Assembly (NCBI RefSeq): GCF_000745265.1
Contig: NZ_JQNN01000001.1
Span: 5,332,001-5,396,000 of the forward strand
Source of the DNA: Massilia sp. 9096
GTDB taxonomy: Bacteria > Pseudomonadota > Gammaproteobacteria > Burkholderiales > Burkholderiaceae_D
Direction of reading: 5' to 3'
Length of the DNA: 64,000 bases
Under the pieces are notes generated by a model. It worked only from the letters and a program-made list of their open reading frames with translations. It had not been told where the DNA came from and did no database searches. A program made the position numbers and the translations under genes. This document shows, piece after piece, positions 33,262 through 42,792 of this stretch (positions are counted from its first letter, which is position 1; every line of letters starts with the position of its first letter).

Positions 33262-33774
33262 AACCCCTCGCCCGCCCGGCATCCGCCCGGGCGCCCTCCC
33301 GTCATCATCGGCGGCGCTGTTATGACAACCGCAAATCTGTCGCCTCGGCGCGACAAATTCCTGTGGATATCTGTGACTTTTTGGAATTTTCCACCTTTTG
33401 GATTTCCATCAAGCATGCCTCCCTTATAATCCGGTCCGTCGACTTTTACCTATAACGACGCGGTATTTTCGGCGAGCCAAGGTAGTTCTTTCCTGACTAT
33501 TTATACGGTGAACGAATAAATATCTAAGGGAAATGATATTTGCCACGTAATGACGAGCTCATGCATGATCGGAATGACCAGTGGAAATAATTGCAAGAAA
33601 AACGGTGAGAATTGCATCATTGTTTAATGTCTCTAAATAACACCTTGTCATCGTTCTGACACATCCATTCGTCATACTGCCGTGCTCCGTAGAGAAGGCA
33701 TGAGCCTTCCAAAGATTTGTTTGCAGGTGTCGCCTGCCATCGTCGCCTTTATATAAACCCCCAGGGAGTTCTGA
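33262..33774 (+). promoter_or_regulatory. long, lower-GC leader region of the TonB receptor gene
   Basis: A 513-base gap without a gene. A stem CGCCCGG/CCGGGCG at 33273-33293 may end the purine operon. TATAAT at 33425-33430 is the best -10 box; if used, the leader would be about 340 bases. Within it are two short hairpins, GAAGGC/GCCTTC (33694-33709) and GCAGG/CCTGC (33723-33737), just before the GGGAG ribosome site. No known riboswitch was recognised. Confidence 0.45.
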
Positions 33775-36195
33775 ATGCAATCCGTTTTGAAGCAACAACC
33801 CAAGCTGCGCCTGAGCTTGATCGCTGTGGCATGCCATCTGGCGTGCCTGGGCGTTGCCCACGCACAAACCGCGCAGGAACAGGCCGAAACCGACGCCGGC
33901 CAGACGCGCTCGGTCGTGATCACCGGCAAGAAGACCAACATGGGTTTGATGGTTCAGGAAGATGCGCCGAAAGCGCGTTCGACCATCACCGCTGCGGAAC
34001 TGGAGCGCCAACGCCCGACCGGCAATGCCTTCCAGGCCCTGGAACTGATGCCTTCGGTTAACAGCTATAACTACGATGCGACCGGCCTGTTCGGCGGCGG
34101 CCTGACCCTCCGCGGCTTCAACAGCGACCAGATCGGCGCCACCATCAACGGCGTGCCGGTCAACGACTCGGGTTCGTTCGCCGTCTACCCGCAGGAATAC
34201 GTCGACCAGGAAAACACCTGCTCGGAATTCGTGACCCAGGGTTCGACCGACGTCGATTCTCCGCAAGTGGGCGCATCGGGCGGTAACTTCGGCATCGTCA
34301 CTTGCAACCCGGAAGACAATCGCCGCATCCGTTACATGCAGACCCTCGGTCAGCTGAACATGTACAAGAGCTACGTGCGTTACGACACGGGCAGGCTGTG
34401 GGATCCGCGCGCCAAGGCCTTCATCTCGCTGTCGCACGCGAAGACGGACAAGTGGAAAGGCGACGGCACCGCCAACCGTACCCACGTGGACGCCGGCTTC
34501 AACTGGGATTGGGATCGCTTCAACTACATCCACGCGACCGTGCTGTGGAACGATGCGCACACCAACAGCATCGGCAACCTGACGATGGCTTCGCTGAACC
34601 AGTTCGGTTACTACTATGACTACTCGTCGACCTTCCCTGGTCACCTGACCCCGGGCAAGGGCGTGCAGGACGAGTCGAAAATCGCCCCGTCGCCGGCGTA
34701 CTACCAGCTGGCCAACAACCCGTTCAAGAACGCGATTGCTTCGGCAACCGCCAAGTTCCGCCTGGCCGACAATCTCGACCTGAAACTGGTGCCGTACTAC
34801 TGGTATGGCTTCGGTACCGGCGGTACCCAGCAGCAGGTGTTTGCGGAAAATGCTTTCCTGGTCAACCGCCCGGTCAACGGGGTCTACCCGACCAACGGCA
34901 CGGTCGACCTGAACGGCGACGGCGATACCGTCGACAAGATCATCGTGGCAGAATCGAGCGTGACCCGTACCAGCCGTCCGGGCCTGACCACCTCGCTGAC
35001 TTACAGCCTGGGCGTCAACACCATCCTGGCTGGTTTCTGGTGGGAGCGTGCCAAACACGAGCAGACCGCACCGGGCGTGCCGGTTGACAACGCCGGCCAC
35101 ATCCAGGACGTGTTCCTGCAGGACAACCAGATCCACCGCGCGGACGGTTCGCTGTACGAGTACCGCGACTGGTCGACCGTCTCGACCGCTTACCAGGGCT
35201 TCATCCAGGACACCGTGTCGCTGATGGACGACCGCCTGACCCTGAACATCGGTCTGCGCACCCCGCACATCAAGCGTGATTTCAACAACTACGCCAACGA
35301 AACCGCGCCGGTCAACTACAACGTGTCGCGCACCTACAGCAGCGTGCTGCCGCAGTTCGGCATCCGTTACAAGCTGACCAACGACGACCAACTGTATGCC
35401 TCGATCGCCAAGAACTTCAAGGCGCCGGGTAACTTCGTGTATGCAACCACGAACGGCAACGTGTTCTTCAACAAGACCAACGGCGCTGTGACGGTTGTCA
35501 ACGATGTCCGTCCGGAAACTTCGTACAGCCTGGACGCCGGTATCCGCCACCAGACCAGCGCCTGGAACGGTACCTTCGACATCTACGGCACCGACTTCCG
35601 TGACCGCATGGCCACCGCCTACGATCCGATTTCGGCCACCAGCTCGACCACCAACGTCGGCAAGGTGCGTAACTACGGCTTCGAGATCGAAGCGGGCAAC
35701 ACCCCGATCAACGGCTGGTCCGCCTACGCTTCGTACGGCTTCAACAAGAGCGAGATCAAGTCGGACCTGCAGATGGGCACCGCTGCCTTCCTGCCGACCG
35801 CCGGCAAGAGCTTCCCGCTGACGCCGAAGAACAAGTTCGGCCTGTCGCTGATGTACCAGACCGGCGCGGCATGGGCTCGCCTGAGCGCCAAGTCGACCAG
35901 CCGACAGGCAGCGACGCTGACCAACGACCAGTGGGCGCCGGGTTACACCACCTTCGGCCTGGACGGTGGCTACACCTTCCCGGACCAGGACTTCGGCTAC
36001 CTGAAGAACCCGAAGCTGACCATCAACGTCAGCAACCTGACCAGCAAGCAGTTCCTGAACCCGTCCTCGCAGAGCGCGACCAACGCCCTGGCATACGGCA
36101 CCCTGGGTCAGCCGAACTACGTCAAGCCGGCCAACGTGTTCTACTACCTGGGCGCGCCACGCTTCATCTCGGCAACCCTGTCGCTCGACTTCTAA
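33775..36195 (+). CDS. TonB-dependent outer-membrane receptor
   Basis: An 806-residue outer-membrane transporter. It has a signal peptide (about 1-30, ending AHA), a TonB-box-like segment RSVVITGK, a plug domain (AAELERQRPTGNAFQALELM, GLTLRGFNSDQIGATINGVPVND) and a beta barrel ending ISATLSLDF with terminal Phe. There is no N-terminal signalling extension. It lies between the exported adenosine deaminase and the 5'-nucleotidase and S1/P1 nuclease genes. Uptake of nucleotides, nucleosides or purines is therefore a reasonable guess, but many receptors of this type are for siderophores. Confidence 0.92.
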   Translation: MQSVLKQQPKLRLSLIAVACHLACLGVAHAQTAQEQAETDAGQTRSVVITGKKTNMGLMVQEDAPKARSTITAAELERQRPTGNAFQALELMPSVNSYNYDATGLFGGGLTLRGFNSDQIGATINGVPVNDSGSFAVYPQEYVDQENTCSEFVTQGSTDVDSPQVGASGGNFGIVTCNPEDNRRIRYMQTLGQLNMYKSYVRYDTGRLWDPRAKAFISLSHAKTDKWKGDGTANRTHVDAGFNWDWDRFNYIHATVLWNDAHTNSIGNLTMASLNQFGYYYDYSSTFPGHLTPGKGVQDESKIAPSPAYYQLANNPFKNAIASATAKFRLADNLDLKLVPYYWYGFGTGGTQQQVFAENAFLVNRPVNGVYPTNGTVDLNGDGDTVDKIIVAESSVTRTSRPGLTTSLTYSLGVNTILAGFWWERAKHEQTAPGVPVDNAGHIQDVFLQDNQIHRADGSLYEYRDWSTVSTAYQGFIQDTVSLMDDRLTLNIGLRTPHIKRDFNNYANETAPVNYNVSRTYSSVLPQFGIRYKLTNDDQLYASIAKNFKAPGNFVYATTNGNVFFNKTNGAVTVVNDVRPETSYSLDAGIRHQTSAWNGTFDIYGTDFRDRMATAYDPISATSSTTNVGKVRNYGFEIEAGNTPINGWSAYASYGFNKSEIKSDLQMGTAAFLPTAGKSFPLTPKNKFGLSLMYQTGAAWARLSAKSTSRQAATLTNDQWAPGYTTFGLDGGYTFPDQDFGYLKNPKLTINVSNLTSKQFLNPSSQSATNALAYGTLGQPNYVKPANVFYYLGAPRFISATLSLDF

Positions 36196-36225
36196 GTTGA
36201 TCGATGTAAAATTGCAGTAAGCAAG

Positions 36226-36248
36226 AACGGGCCTTCGGGCCCGTTTTC
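36226..36248 (+). terminator. intrinsic terminator after the TonB receptor gene
   Basis: Stem AACGGGCC, loop TTC, GGGCCCGTTTT, 30 bases after the stop codon; a compact GC-rich hairpin with a T run. It separates the receptor from the 5'-nucleotidase, which must have its own promoter or depend on read-through. Confidence 0.8.
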
Positions 36249-36276
36249 CATTCCGACTTCAGAAAGTATTTACCGC

Positions 36277-37971
36277 ATGTTTCCTCGCACCCTTGCGGCC
36301 GGCGCCGCGCTTGCCTTTCTCCTGGCCGGCTGCGCCAGCCCGACGTCCCGGACCAGCGCCCCGGTCGAGATCAACCTGGTCGCGATCAACGACTTCCACG
36401 GCAACCTCGAAGCGAACCGCTACGTCCTTAGGCATGGCAAGGATGACAAGGGCACGGAGATGAAAGCCGGCGGCATCGCCACCCTGGGCGGCGCGCTCGA
36501 TGCCTGGCGCAAGGAAGACAAGGACCTGCTGTTCGTCGCGGCCGGGGACCTGGTCGGCGCCAGCCCGGCGCTATCGTCGATGTGGGCCGACGAGCCGAGC
36601 ATCGAAGCGATGAACCGCATGGGCCTGGTCGCCAGCTCGATCGGCAACCACGAGTTCGACCAGGGCGCCAAGGAGCTGCTGCGCCAGCAGCAGGGCGGCT
36701 GCGACTCGCCGCGGCCGAACAAGGCCTGCCAGCTCAATCCCGACTTCAAGGGCGCGCAATTTACCTACCTGGGCGCCAACGTGATCGACGACCGCACCGG
36801 CAAGACCCTGGTGGCGCCGTGGCGCATCGTCGAGGTCAAGGGCGTCAAGGTCGGCCTGGTCGGCAGCGTGCTGCACGACCTGGCCTCGGTGACGGTCGGC
36901 TCGGCCATCAAAGGCCTCACGGTCGAAGACGAAGCCGCCACCATCAACCAGTCGGTGGCCGAGATGCGCGCGGCCGGCGCCAAGGTGTTCGTCGTCCTGA
37001 TCCACGAGGGCGGCCATACCGACGAAGCCTTCGACAAGACCGACTGCTCCGAGCTGAAAGGGCCGATCGTCGACATCGCCGGGAAACTCGACCCGGCGGT
37101 CCGCCTGATCATTTCCGGCCACTCGCATACCGGCTACCTGTGCAAGGTCGATGGCCGCACGGTGACCCAGGCCGACGCCATGGGTCACCTGCTGTCGCGC
37201 ATCCGCATGACGGTCGATCCGGTCTCGGGCCGGGTCGAAGACATCAACGTGCGCAACGTCGTCATGGACCCGGCGACGATCGCCCCGGACGCGCAGCTGG
37301 CCGACTACCTCGCGGGCGTGCGCTCGCGCAGCGACGCCGTGCTGGCCCAGCCGGTCGGCAAGATCGGCATGCCGACGCTGGCGCGCAAGGAAAACGAGGC
37401 CGGCGAGTCGCCGCTGGGCGACCTGATCGCCGATGCCGCGGTCGCCGCCACGCGCGATCAAGGCGCCCAGGTCGGCTTCATGAACCCGGGCGGCATCCGC
37501 CGCGACCTGGATTCGGGCGCGGGCGGCGTGGTCAGCTTCGGCCAGGCCCAGGCCGTGCTCCCGTTCGGGAACACGCTGGTGCTGCAGGACCTGAGCGGCG
37601 CTCAGCTGCGCGAGGTGCTCGAGCAGCAGTGGGACCGTCCGGGCGACGGCCGCAACATGCTGCAGGTGTCGCAGGGCCTGAGCTACCAGTGGGACAGCAC
37701 CCGGCCGAAGGGATCGCGCCTGGTGCCGGGCAGCGTCAAGGTGAACGGTGCGCCGCTCGTCGACACGAAGACTTACCGTGTGGTCGCCAACAACTTCCTG
37801 GCCGACGGCGGCGACAACTTCCCGGCGCTGGGCAAGGGCGCCAACAAGGTCGATACCGGCGTGCGCGATCTCGATGCCCTGATCGCCTACATGAAGCAGC
37901 ATCCGGAAGTCGGTGCCTCAGGTTCAACGGCAACGCTGGCTGCGCAGCCGCGCATCCAGAAAGTGCGCTGA
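36277..37971 (+). CDS. lipoprotein 5'-nucleotidase / metallophosphatase
   Basis: A 564-residue enzyme that removes phosphate from nucleotides outside the cytoplasm. The lipobox LLAGC gives a lipid-anchored Cys19. The metallophosphatase domain has AINDFHGNLE (Asp39, His41), GDLVGAS, GNHEFD and SGHSHTG as metal ligands; the C-terminal half is the 5'-nucleotidase substrate domain (NPGGIRRDLDSG, LPFGNTLV, ADGGDNFPAL). It is followed 47 bases later by an S1/P1 nuclease, which would supply its nucleoside monophosphates. Confidence 0.93.
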   Translation: MFPRTLAAGAALAFLLAGCASPTSRTSAPVEINLVAINDFHGNLEANRYVLRHGKDDKGTEMKAGGIATLGGALDAWRKEDKDLLFVAAGDLVGASPALSSMWADEPSIEAMNRMGLVASSIGNHEFDQGAKELLRQQQGGCDSPRPNKACQLNPDFKGAQFTYLGANVIDDRTGKTLVAPWRIVEVKGVKVGLVGSVLHDLASVTVGSAIKGLTVEDEAATINQSVAEMRAAGAKVFVVLIHEGGHTDEAFDKTDCSELKGPIVDIAGKLDPAVRLIISGHSHTGYLCKVDGRTVTQADAMGHLLSRIRMTVDPVSGRVEDINVRNVVMDPATIAPDAQLADYLAGVRSRSDAVLAQPVGKIGMPTLARKENEAGESPLGDLIADAAVAATRDQGAQVGFMNPGGIRRDLDSGAGGVVSFGQAQAVLPFGNTLVLQDLSGAQLREVLEQQWDRPGDGRNMLQVSQGLSYQWDSTRPKGSRLVPGSVKVNGAPLVDTKTYRVVANNFLADGGDNFPALGKGANKVDTGVRDLDALIAYMKQHPEVGASGSTATLAAQPRIQKVR

Positions 37972-38018
37972 TTTTTACGACAGAACGGTCCAAACAAGAA
38001 AACTTGAAGGAAACCCTG

Positions 38019-39080
38019 ATGAAGAAACTGACTTGTGTTCTGGCGCTGGCCAGCGCTTTCGTGGCGCAGGCCGCCTACGCCTGGGGCCACGACGGCCACG
38101 CAGCAGTCGGCGCCATCGCCGACAAACTGCTCAAGGGCACGCACGCCGAGCAGCAGATCAAGGCCTTGCTGCTGCCGGGCGAGTCGCTCGAATCGATCGC
38201 CAGCTGGCCCGACTGTGTCAAGGGCAACTACTGCGGCCCGCAGACCCAGGAGATGATCGACTACGTCAACGCCAACCCGAAGCACAGCGAGTACCACTAC
38301 ACCGACGTACCGTTCCAGATCGACCACTACCATGACGGCGCCGCCGGCACGACCGACGTCGACATCGTGCAGACGCTGAAGGAAGCGATCTCGGTCCTGC
38401 AGGGCAAGGACACGCCGGACACCAACCCGCACCACTTCACCAGACGCCAGGCGCTGATCCTGCTGGTGCACATGACCGGCGACATCCACCAGCCGCTGCA
38501 CGTCGGCGCGGCCTACGTCGACAAGGCCGGCAAGTTCGTCGTCCCGAAAACCAAGGCGGAGATCGACGAGACGGTCGTCTTCGATACGCGCGGCGGCAAC
38601 AACTTCCTGCTGGACGAGGCCAAGACCGAACAGCGCGCCGCCGCCGTCGCCGACGTGATCCCGCCGGGCGACGCGGTGCCGGTGAAAGAGGGCGTGCCGA
38701 AGGCGCTGACCAAGCCGTTCCACTCGTACTGGGACACCACCGTGGTCAACTACGCCTTCCGCCGCGTGAAGACCAAGACCCCGGACGCGTTCGCGCAAGT
38801 CACCATCGACGGCAAGCCGCAGGTGGTGGCCAACAGCGGCGACCCGGTCACCTGGCCGTACCAGTGGGCCGACGACACGCTGGCCGTGGCCAAGCAGGCT
38901 TTCGAGGGCGTACGCGCCGGCGAAATCACCAAGCAGACCGGCAAGAAGGGCGACACCTATTACACCTGGACGCTCGAAGTGCCGAACAACTACCCGGTGC
39001 CGAGCTCGGCGATCGCCAAGACCCAGCTGGCCAAGGGCGGGTATCACCTGGCGCAGGTGTTGCAGGCGATCTGGCCGTGA
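38019..39080 (+). CDS. secreted S1/P1-type zinc nuclease
   Basis: A 353-residue single-strand nuclease releasing 5'-nucleotides from DNA and RNA. The signal peptide is cut after AYA so that Trp22 becomes the mature N-terminus; in this family that Trp is a zinc ligand, and the His six residues in (WGHDGH) is another. Others are visible: SWPD, YHYTDVPF, HMTGDIHQPLH and FHSYWDTTV. The fit of the cleavage site to the metal centre is strong evidence for an active enzyme. AAGGA precedes the ATG. It lies behind the 5'-nucleotidase gene. Confidence 0.94.
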   Translation: MKKLTCVLALASAFVAQAAYAWGHDGHAAVGAIADKLLKGTHAEQQIKALLLPGESLESIASWPDCVKGNYCGPQTQEMIDYVNANPKHSEYHYTDVPFQIDHYHDGAAGTTDVDIVQTLKEAISVLQGKDTPDTNPHHFTRRQALILLVHMTGDIHQPLHVGAAYVDKAGKFVVPKTKAEIDETVVFDTRGGNNFLLDEAKTEQRAAAVADVIPPGDAVPVKEGVPKALTKPFHSYWDTTVVNYAFRRVKTKTPDAFAQVTIDGKPQVVANSGDPVTWPYQWADDTLAVAKQAFEGVRAGEITKQTGKKGDTYYTWTLEVPNNYPVPSSAIAKTQLAKGGYHLAQVLQAIWP

Positions 39081-39110
39081 TGCTTTCTTGAGTCTCGTCT
39101 GAACGTTGTC

Positions 39111-39141
39111 GCCCCGGCCCCGGTCGGGGCGCCGTCTTTTG
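39111..39141 (+). terminator. intrinsic terminator after the S1/P1 nuclease gene
   Basis: Stem CGCCCCG...CGGGGCG (39111-39132) followed by CCGTCTTTT, 30 bases after the stop. Confidence 0.75.
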
Positions 39142-39195
39142 GGCGCCGTCTTTATGGCGCGCCGCGTATGGACGGGCGCCGCTAGAATCGCTCCC

Positions 39196-40188
39196 ATGCC
39201 GATTCCAAAGCCCGCCATGCTCGCGTATCAATCCACCCGTCCCGCACGCCTGCGCGCGCGTGCCTGCGCTCTCGCATGCGTGTGCGCACTCACGGCCGCG
39301 TGCGCGCACGCGAGCGCCGCTGAACCCATCGCTGGACCCGCCGCCGAACCGGCACCGGATGCATCCGTCTCCGCCCCGGCCGCTCAGGTCAGCGCCGCCA
39401 CGCCGCCTGGCGAGCGCGTCGAACCCAGCGAAGCCGGCCTGCCGCTGTGGGAAGCCGGCGCCGGCGCAGCCGTGTTCAGCTCGCCCGCCTATCCGGCCGC
39501 CGAACAGCACACGACGCGCGCCCTGGCGCTGCCGTTCATCCTTTACCGCGGCAAGGTGCTGCGCGCCGACCAGCAAGGCGTCGGCGCGCGCCTGGTCAAC
39601 ACCGATCGCATCGAATTCGACGTCGGCTTCGCCGCCGCGCTACCCTCGCACTCCGACGACGTGAGCGCGCGGCGCGGCATGCCGGACCTGGGCACGCTGG
39701 TCGAGTTCGGGCCGCGCGTGAAGGTGCATCTGGCGGACCTGGGCGAGCAGGGCAGGGTGCGCTTCGAGCTGCCGCTGCGCACCGTGATCGAGGCGCGCGG
39801 CGGGCTGCGGCGCCAGGGCTGGACGGGCGAGCCGCGCCTGGTCTGGCAAAAGATCGGAGCGGACCGTACCTGGACGGTCGAGGGCCAGCTCGGCGCGCTG
39901 TTCGGCGACCGCCGCATCCAGCGCTACTTCTACGACGTGGCGCCGCAGTACGCCACCGTCGACCGCCCCGAATACCACGCCGATGCCGGCCTGCTGCTGG
40001 TGCGCACCGGCCTGTTCGGCACGTATCGATTGAATCCGGACTGGCGCCTGTTCGGCTTCGTGCGCCTGGAAAGCTACGCCGGCGCGGCCAACAAGGACAG
40101 CCCGCTGTTCAAAAAAAATGCCGGCGCAGCGGCCGGCATCGGATTTGCGTGGACTTTCGCGCGCTCGGGGGTAAGGGCAACGGAATGA
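39196..40188 (+). CDS. MipA/OmpV family outer-membrane protein
   Basis: A 330-residue protein with a signal-like region (ALACVCALTAACAHASAAE) after a basic N-terminus, a Pro/Ala linker, then a barrel with the MipA/OmpV pattern: LPLWEAGAGAAVFSSPAYPA, LALPFILYRGKVLRADQQGVGARL and a last strand FAWTFARS. MipA is a murein-enzyme scaffold in E. coli; most relatives have unknown roles. Starts at 39196 or 39217 are both possible; a TAGAAT box just upstream of 39196 hints at a very short leader. It converges with the exported protein gene at 40233. Confidence 0.8.
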   Translation: MPIPKPAMLAYQSTRPARLRARACALACVCALTAACAHASAAEPIAGPAAEPAPDASVSAPAAQVSAATPPGERVEPSEAGLPLWEAGAGAAVFSSPAYPAAEQHTTRALALPFILYRGKVLRADQQGVGARLVNTDRIEFDVGFAAALPSHSDDVSARRGMPDLGTLVEFGPRVKVHLADLGEQGRVRFELPLRTVIEARGGLRRQGWTGEPRLVWQKIGADRTWTVEGQLGALFGDRRIQRYFYDVAPQYATVDRPEYHADAGLLLVRTGLFGTYRLNPDWRLFGFVRLESYAGAANKDSPLFKKNAGAAAGIGFAWTFARSGVRATE

Positions 40189-40232
40189 TCGATGTTGAGG
40201 CATCGGTCCCGCATGAGCGCGCTCTTACGGCA

Positions 40233-40685
40233 TCAACGTTTTGTTGGCGGCTTCTTCATTGCGTCAAAAAAGTAACCGGACCAAAACACCACGATCTTCC
40301 CTTTGCCTTTCAAGACTGCTTCAGTGCAGTCGAGGTCGATCACTGTGATGGTTTCCGGCAGCCCCAAATAACCAACGCGCGCATGGTAGCCCTCGCGCAT
40401 GTACTTGGCTGCATCCTCACGGTGGCGTGTCAGCTCCGGCTCGCGGCAGGGTTCTCCATTGAATACGACACCGTCGCGCCTGACGAGCATCGTCTTGCCG
40501 ACCAGAGCCGCAGCCTGCTCGTCAGTCAGCGACGCGATATCGGCCGAGTCGAGAACTTTCGTCAGCGTCCACGTGCCGAGGATGTCGGCGTCTTTGTCAG
40601 GATGAGCGGTCTGTGCTGAATGAGCGGCAAGCGTCGTCAGTGCGGTCAAGGCTATCCGTTGCTTCCAAATACGTAAAAAGCACAT
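40233..40685 (-). CDS. exported protein, possible immunity to the neighbouring muramidase
   Basis: A 150-residue protein with an N-terminal signal-like segment (about 1-26) and a mature part starting ILGTWTLTKV, lipocalin-like in feel, with two cysteines (EPCREPE and DLDCTE) that could form a disulfide. I do not recognise a family. It starts 16 bases after the stop of the GH24 muramidase pseudogene and has a strong AAGGAG site, so it was made together with it. A periplasmic partner behind a peptidoglycan-cutting effector is the usual immunity arrangement. The assignment is by position only. Confidence 0.55.
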   Translation of the reverse strand: MCFLRIWKQRIALTALTTLAAHSAQTAHPDKDADILGTWTLTKVLDSADIASLTDEQAAALVGKTMLVRRDGVVFNGEPCREPELTRHREDAAKYMREGYHARVGYLGLPETITVIDLDCTEAVLKGKGKIVVFWSGYFFDAMKKPPTKR

Positions 40686-40701
40686 TATTCGCTCCTTTCG
40701 C

Positions 40702-41240
40702 TTATTTGCCGGCCACGGCAGCGGCTTTTGCAGCCGTCTGGAACGGGGCGCTTTCTTCTGCCCGGCGTGGAATCAGTCCGCGCGCCAGCACCTTTTTGCC
40801 GTTCACGTGCGTTGACGTCATCGTTCGAATTTCGGCGGCGGCCTCCGTCAGGTGGCCGGTGTCGACGAGCATATAGACTTGTCGAGAGCCCTTCACGCCC
40901 GCATTGAAAGTCAGGCTGACCAAGGCATCGAACTGGTCCTGCGGCAGCTTTTGCTTGCGTACCTGGCGGATGACGCCCGCCTCGGCCGCAGCGACCCTGC
41001 GCGAAAACTCGGCTTCGATCGAGGCCGCGCTGACCGGCGTCGCCAACTCTTGCTTGGTACAAGGGCCTTTGTAGGCCAGGATGCCAACGCCCCAGGTGCA
41101 GCTGCCTTGCCGGGTCCCATGTCATCATAGTAATGAAGCACTTCCTTCTCGCGCCGGCGCATCCGGTTGCGCGCTTCGGGACTCATCTTCATCCCTTCGT
41201 TGGCCGACGATGTGGCCGCTGCAGATGCCTGTTTGGTCAT
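40702..41240 (-). pseudogene. GH24 phage-type lysozyme (muramidase), frameshifted
   Basis: A T4-lysozyme-family muramidase of about 180 residues. The first frame (ATG at 41240, or the inner ATG at 41192) runs through RRREKEVLHYYDDMGPGK, which holds the expected Glu and Asp. Near 41105-41106 one G is missing from AAGGGCAGC; in the shifted frame the protein continues SCTWGVGILAYKGPC and on through DQFDALVSLTFNAG to the stop at 40702. The Glu-Asp-Thr triad is thus split between frames. No signal peptide is present, as expected for an effector injected by type VI secretion. An hcp remnant lies next to it on the other strand. Confidence 0.8.
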
Positions 41241-41265
41241 GCGTCTCCATTGCGTGAAGGCACCA

Positions 41266-41747
41266 ATTTATAGGCGGTTGGAAATCGATTCGTTGCGGCG
41301 CCACAAGCAGGCTGGCCTGGATGGATCGAATGCACGGAAGTGCATTGGTCCGTCGTGCAGCCGCGCAGTGCGACCGCGTCCACCAGCGGCGGGCATACCG
41401 CTGAGCGGGCGGAACACGAAGACGTGGTATTCGCGAAGATCGCCGATCTGGCCTCGCCGATCCTGCTGCAAACCTGCGCTACGGGCAAGACGCTCCCCAG
41501 GGCCAGGTTCGAGTTCATGCGTGCCGATGGCGATGGCAAGCCAGTCAAGTATTTCGAGATCCAGCTTGAGAACGTGCTGATCAGCGGCGTCGCACCGTCG
41601 CTTGTTGAAGGTACGCTGCTGGCCGAACACGTCAGCCTGAAATACTCGAAAATCAAATGGGCTTACACCCGGCAGGGTATCGGCGGGGGCGCCAGGGGCA
41701 GCACGGTCGGCGGCTGGGATCTGGCAGCGAACCGGATCGCGGTATGA
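41266..41747 (+). pseudogene. hcp: Hcp-type type VI secretion tube protein, N-terminally decayed
   Basis: The frame from 41340 to 41747 codes for the C-terminal four fifths of an Hcp1-type protein: QPRSATASTSGG, HEDVVFAKIADLASPILL, ARFEFMRADGDGKPVKYFEI, SLKYSKIKWAYTRQ and GGWDLAANRI. The normal N-terminus is missing in frame. Fragments that look like it (LEIDSLRRHKQAG in another frame at about 41287-41325, then WIECTEVHW) point to small deletions rather than an upstream start. No other type VI genes are in the window. Confidence 0.75.
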
Positions 41748-41759
41748 CTCCAAAAAAAG

Positions 41760-41796
41760 AAACCGCCGCGCGCTTGAACGGCGTGCGGCGGTTTTT
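41760..41796. terminator. bidirectional terminator
   Basis: Stem AACCGCCGC-GCGC with GCGT-GCGGCGGTT and a T run on the plus strand, an A run on the other side. It lies between the hcp remnant and the end of the convergent nucleoside-transporter operon and can serve both. Confidence 0.85.
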
Positions 41797-41825
41797 TCAT
41801 GCATGCGCGCGTGCGCGCGTGACGG

Positions 41826-42791
41826 TCAGCGGGATTTGACGAACGGCTTGCCCGCCGCCTTCGGCGCCACCGACTTGGCCATCAGGCCGGCCAGCACGAC
41901 CACGGTGACCACGTACGGAATCATCTGGATCAGCGATCCCGGTATGCGGCCCACCACCGGCAGGTCGACGCCTTCGAGCTGGATCTGGATCGCGCCGAAC
42001 AGGCCGAACATCAGGCAGCCCAGCACCGTGAAGGTCGGGCGCCAGTTGCCGAACACCAGCGCGGTCAGCGCCAGGTAGCCGGCGCCGGCCGACATGTCGC
42101 GCAGGAAGAAGCCGCTCTGGACGATGGCCAGATAGGCGCCCGAGAACGAGCACAGCACGCCGGCCACGAACATGGCCAGGTAGCGGGTGCGCTCGACCGA
42201 GACGCCGGCGGCGTCGGCCGCGTGCGGGTTCTCGCCGCAGGCGCGCAGGCGCAGGCCGAAGCGGCTGTGGTAGATCACCCAGTGCACGACCGGCAGCAGC
42301 AGGAAAGCCAGGTAGACCAGGATCGACTGGCCGCCGATCACGTGGCCGTACAGCCAGCCGACGAAGGGCACGTTGTCGAGCGCCGCGGTGCCGGGGAACA
42401 CGATGTCGGTGAAGCGCGCGTCGCCCAGGTCCGGCGTGCGGCCGCCCTGCTGAAAGAAGAACTGGGCCAGCACGAAGGTCAGGCCGCTCATGGCGATGTT
42501 GATGGCGATGCCGGCCACCAGCTGGTTGCCCTTCTGCGTGATCGAGACGAAGGCCTGGACCATGGCCAGCGCCACCGAGACGGCGATGCCGGCGGCCACG
42601 CCCCACCATGGGCTGTGGGTGGCGTAGGCGACCGCTGCGGACGCGAAGGCCGAGGCCAGGATCTTGCCCTCCAGGCCGATGTCGACCACGCCGGAGCGCT
42701 CGGCGAACAGGCCGGCCATCGCGGCGAACATCAGCACCGGGGCGTTGCGGATCGTGGAGACCACGATGCTGGCGATGTGGAAGTCTTCCAT
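41826..42791 (-). CDS. nucleoside-type ABC transporter permease (second)
   Basis: A 321-residue inner-membrane permease of the BPD_transp_2 (ribose/nucleoside) class, with about eight to nine helices. RNAPVLMFAAMAGLFAERSGVVDIGLEGK at the start and GLRLRACGENPHAADAAGVSVER are hallmark stretches. It is the last gene of a BMP-type operon: binding protein, ATPase, permease, permease. It lies one base after the preceding permease. Confidence 0.93.
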   Translation of the reverse strand: MEDFHIASIVVSTIRNAPVLMFAAMAGLFAERSGVVDIGLEGKILASAFASAAVAYATHSPWWGVAAGIAVSVALAMVQAFVSITQKGNQLVAGIAINIAMSGLTFVLAQFFFQQGGRTPDLGDARFTDIVFPGTAALDNVPFVGWLYGHVIGGQSILVYLAFLLLPVVHWVIYHSRFGLRLRACGENPHAADAAGVSVERTRYLAMFVAGVLCSFSGAYLAIVQSGFFLRDMSAGAGYLALTALVFGNWRPTFTVLGCLMFGLFGAIQIQLEGVDLPVVGRIPGSLIQMIPYVVTVVVLAGLMAKSVAPKAAGKPFVKSR

Positions 42792-42792
42792 G

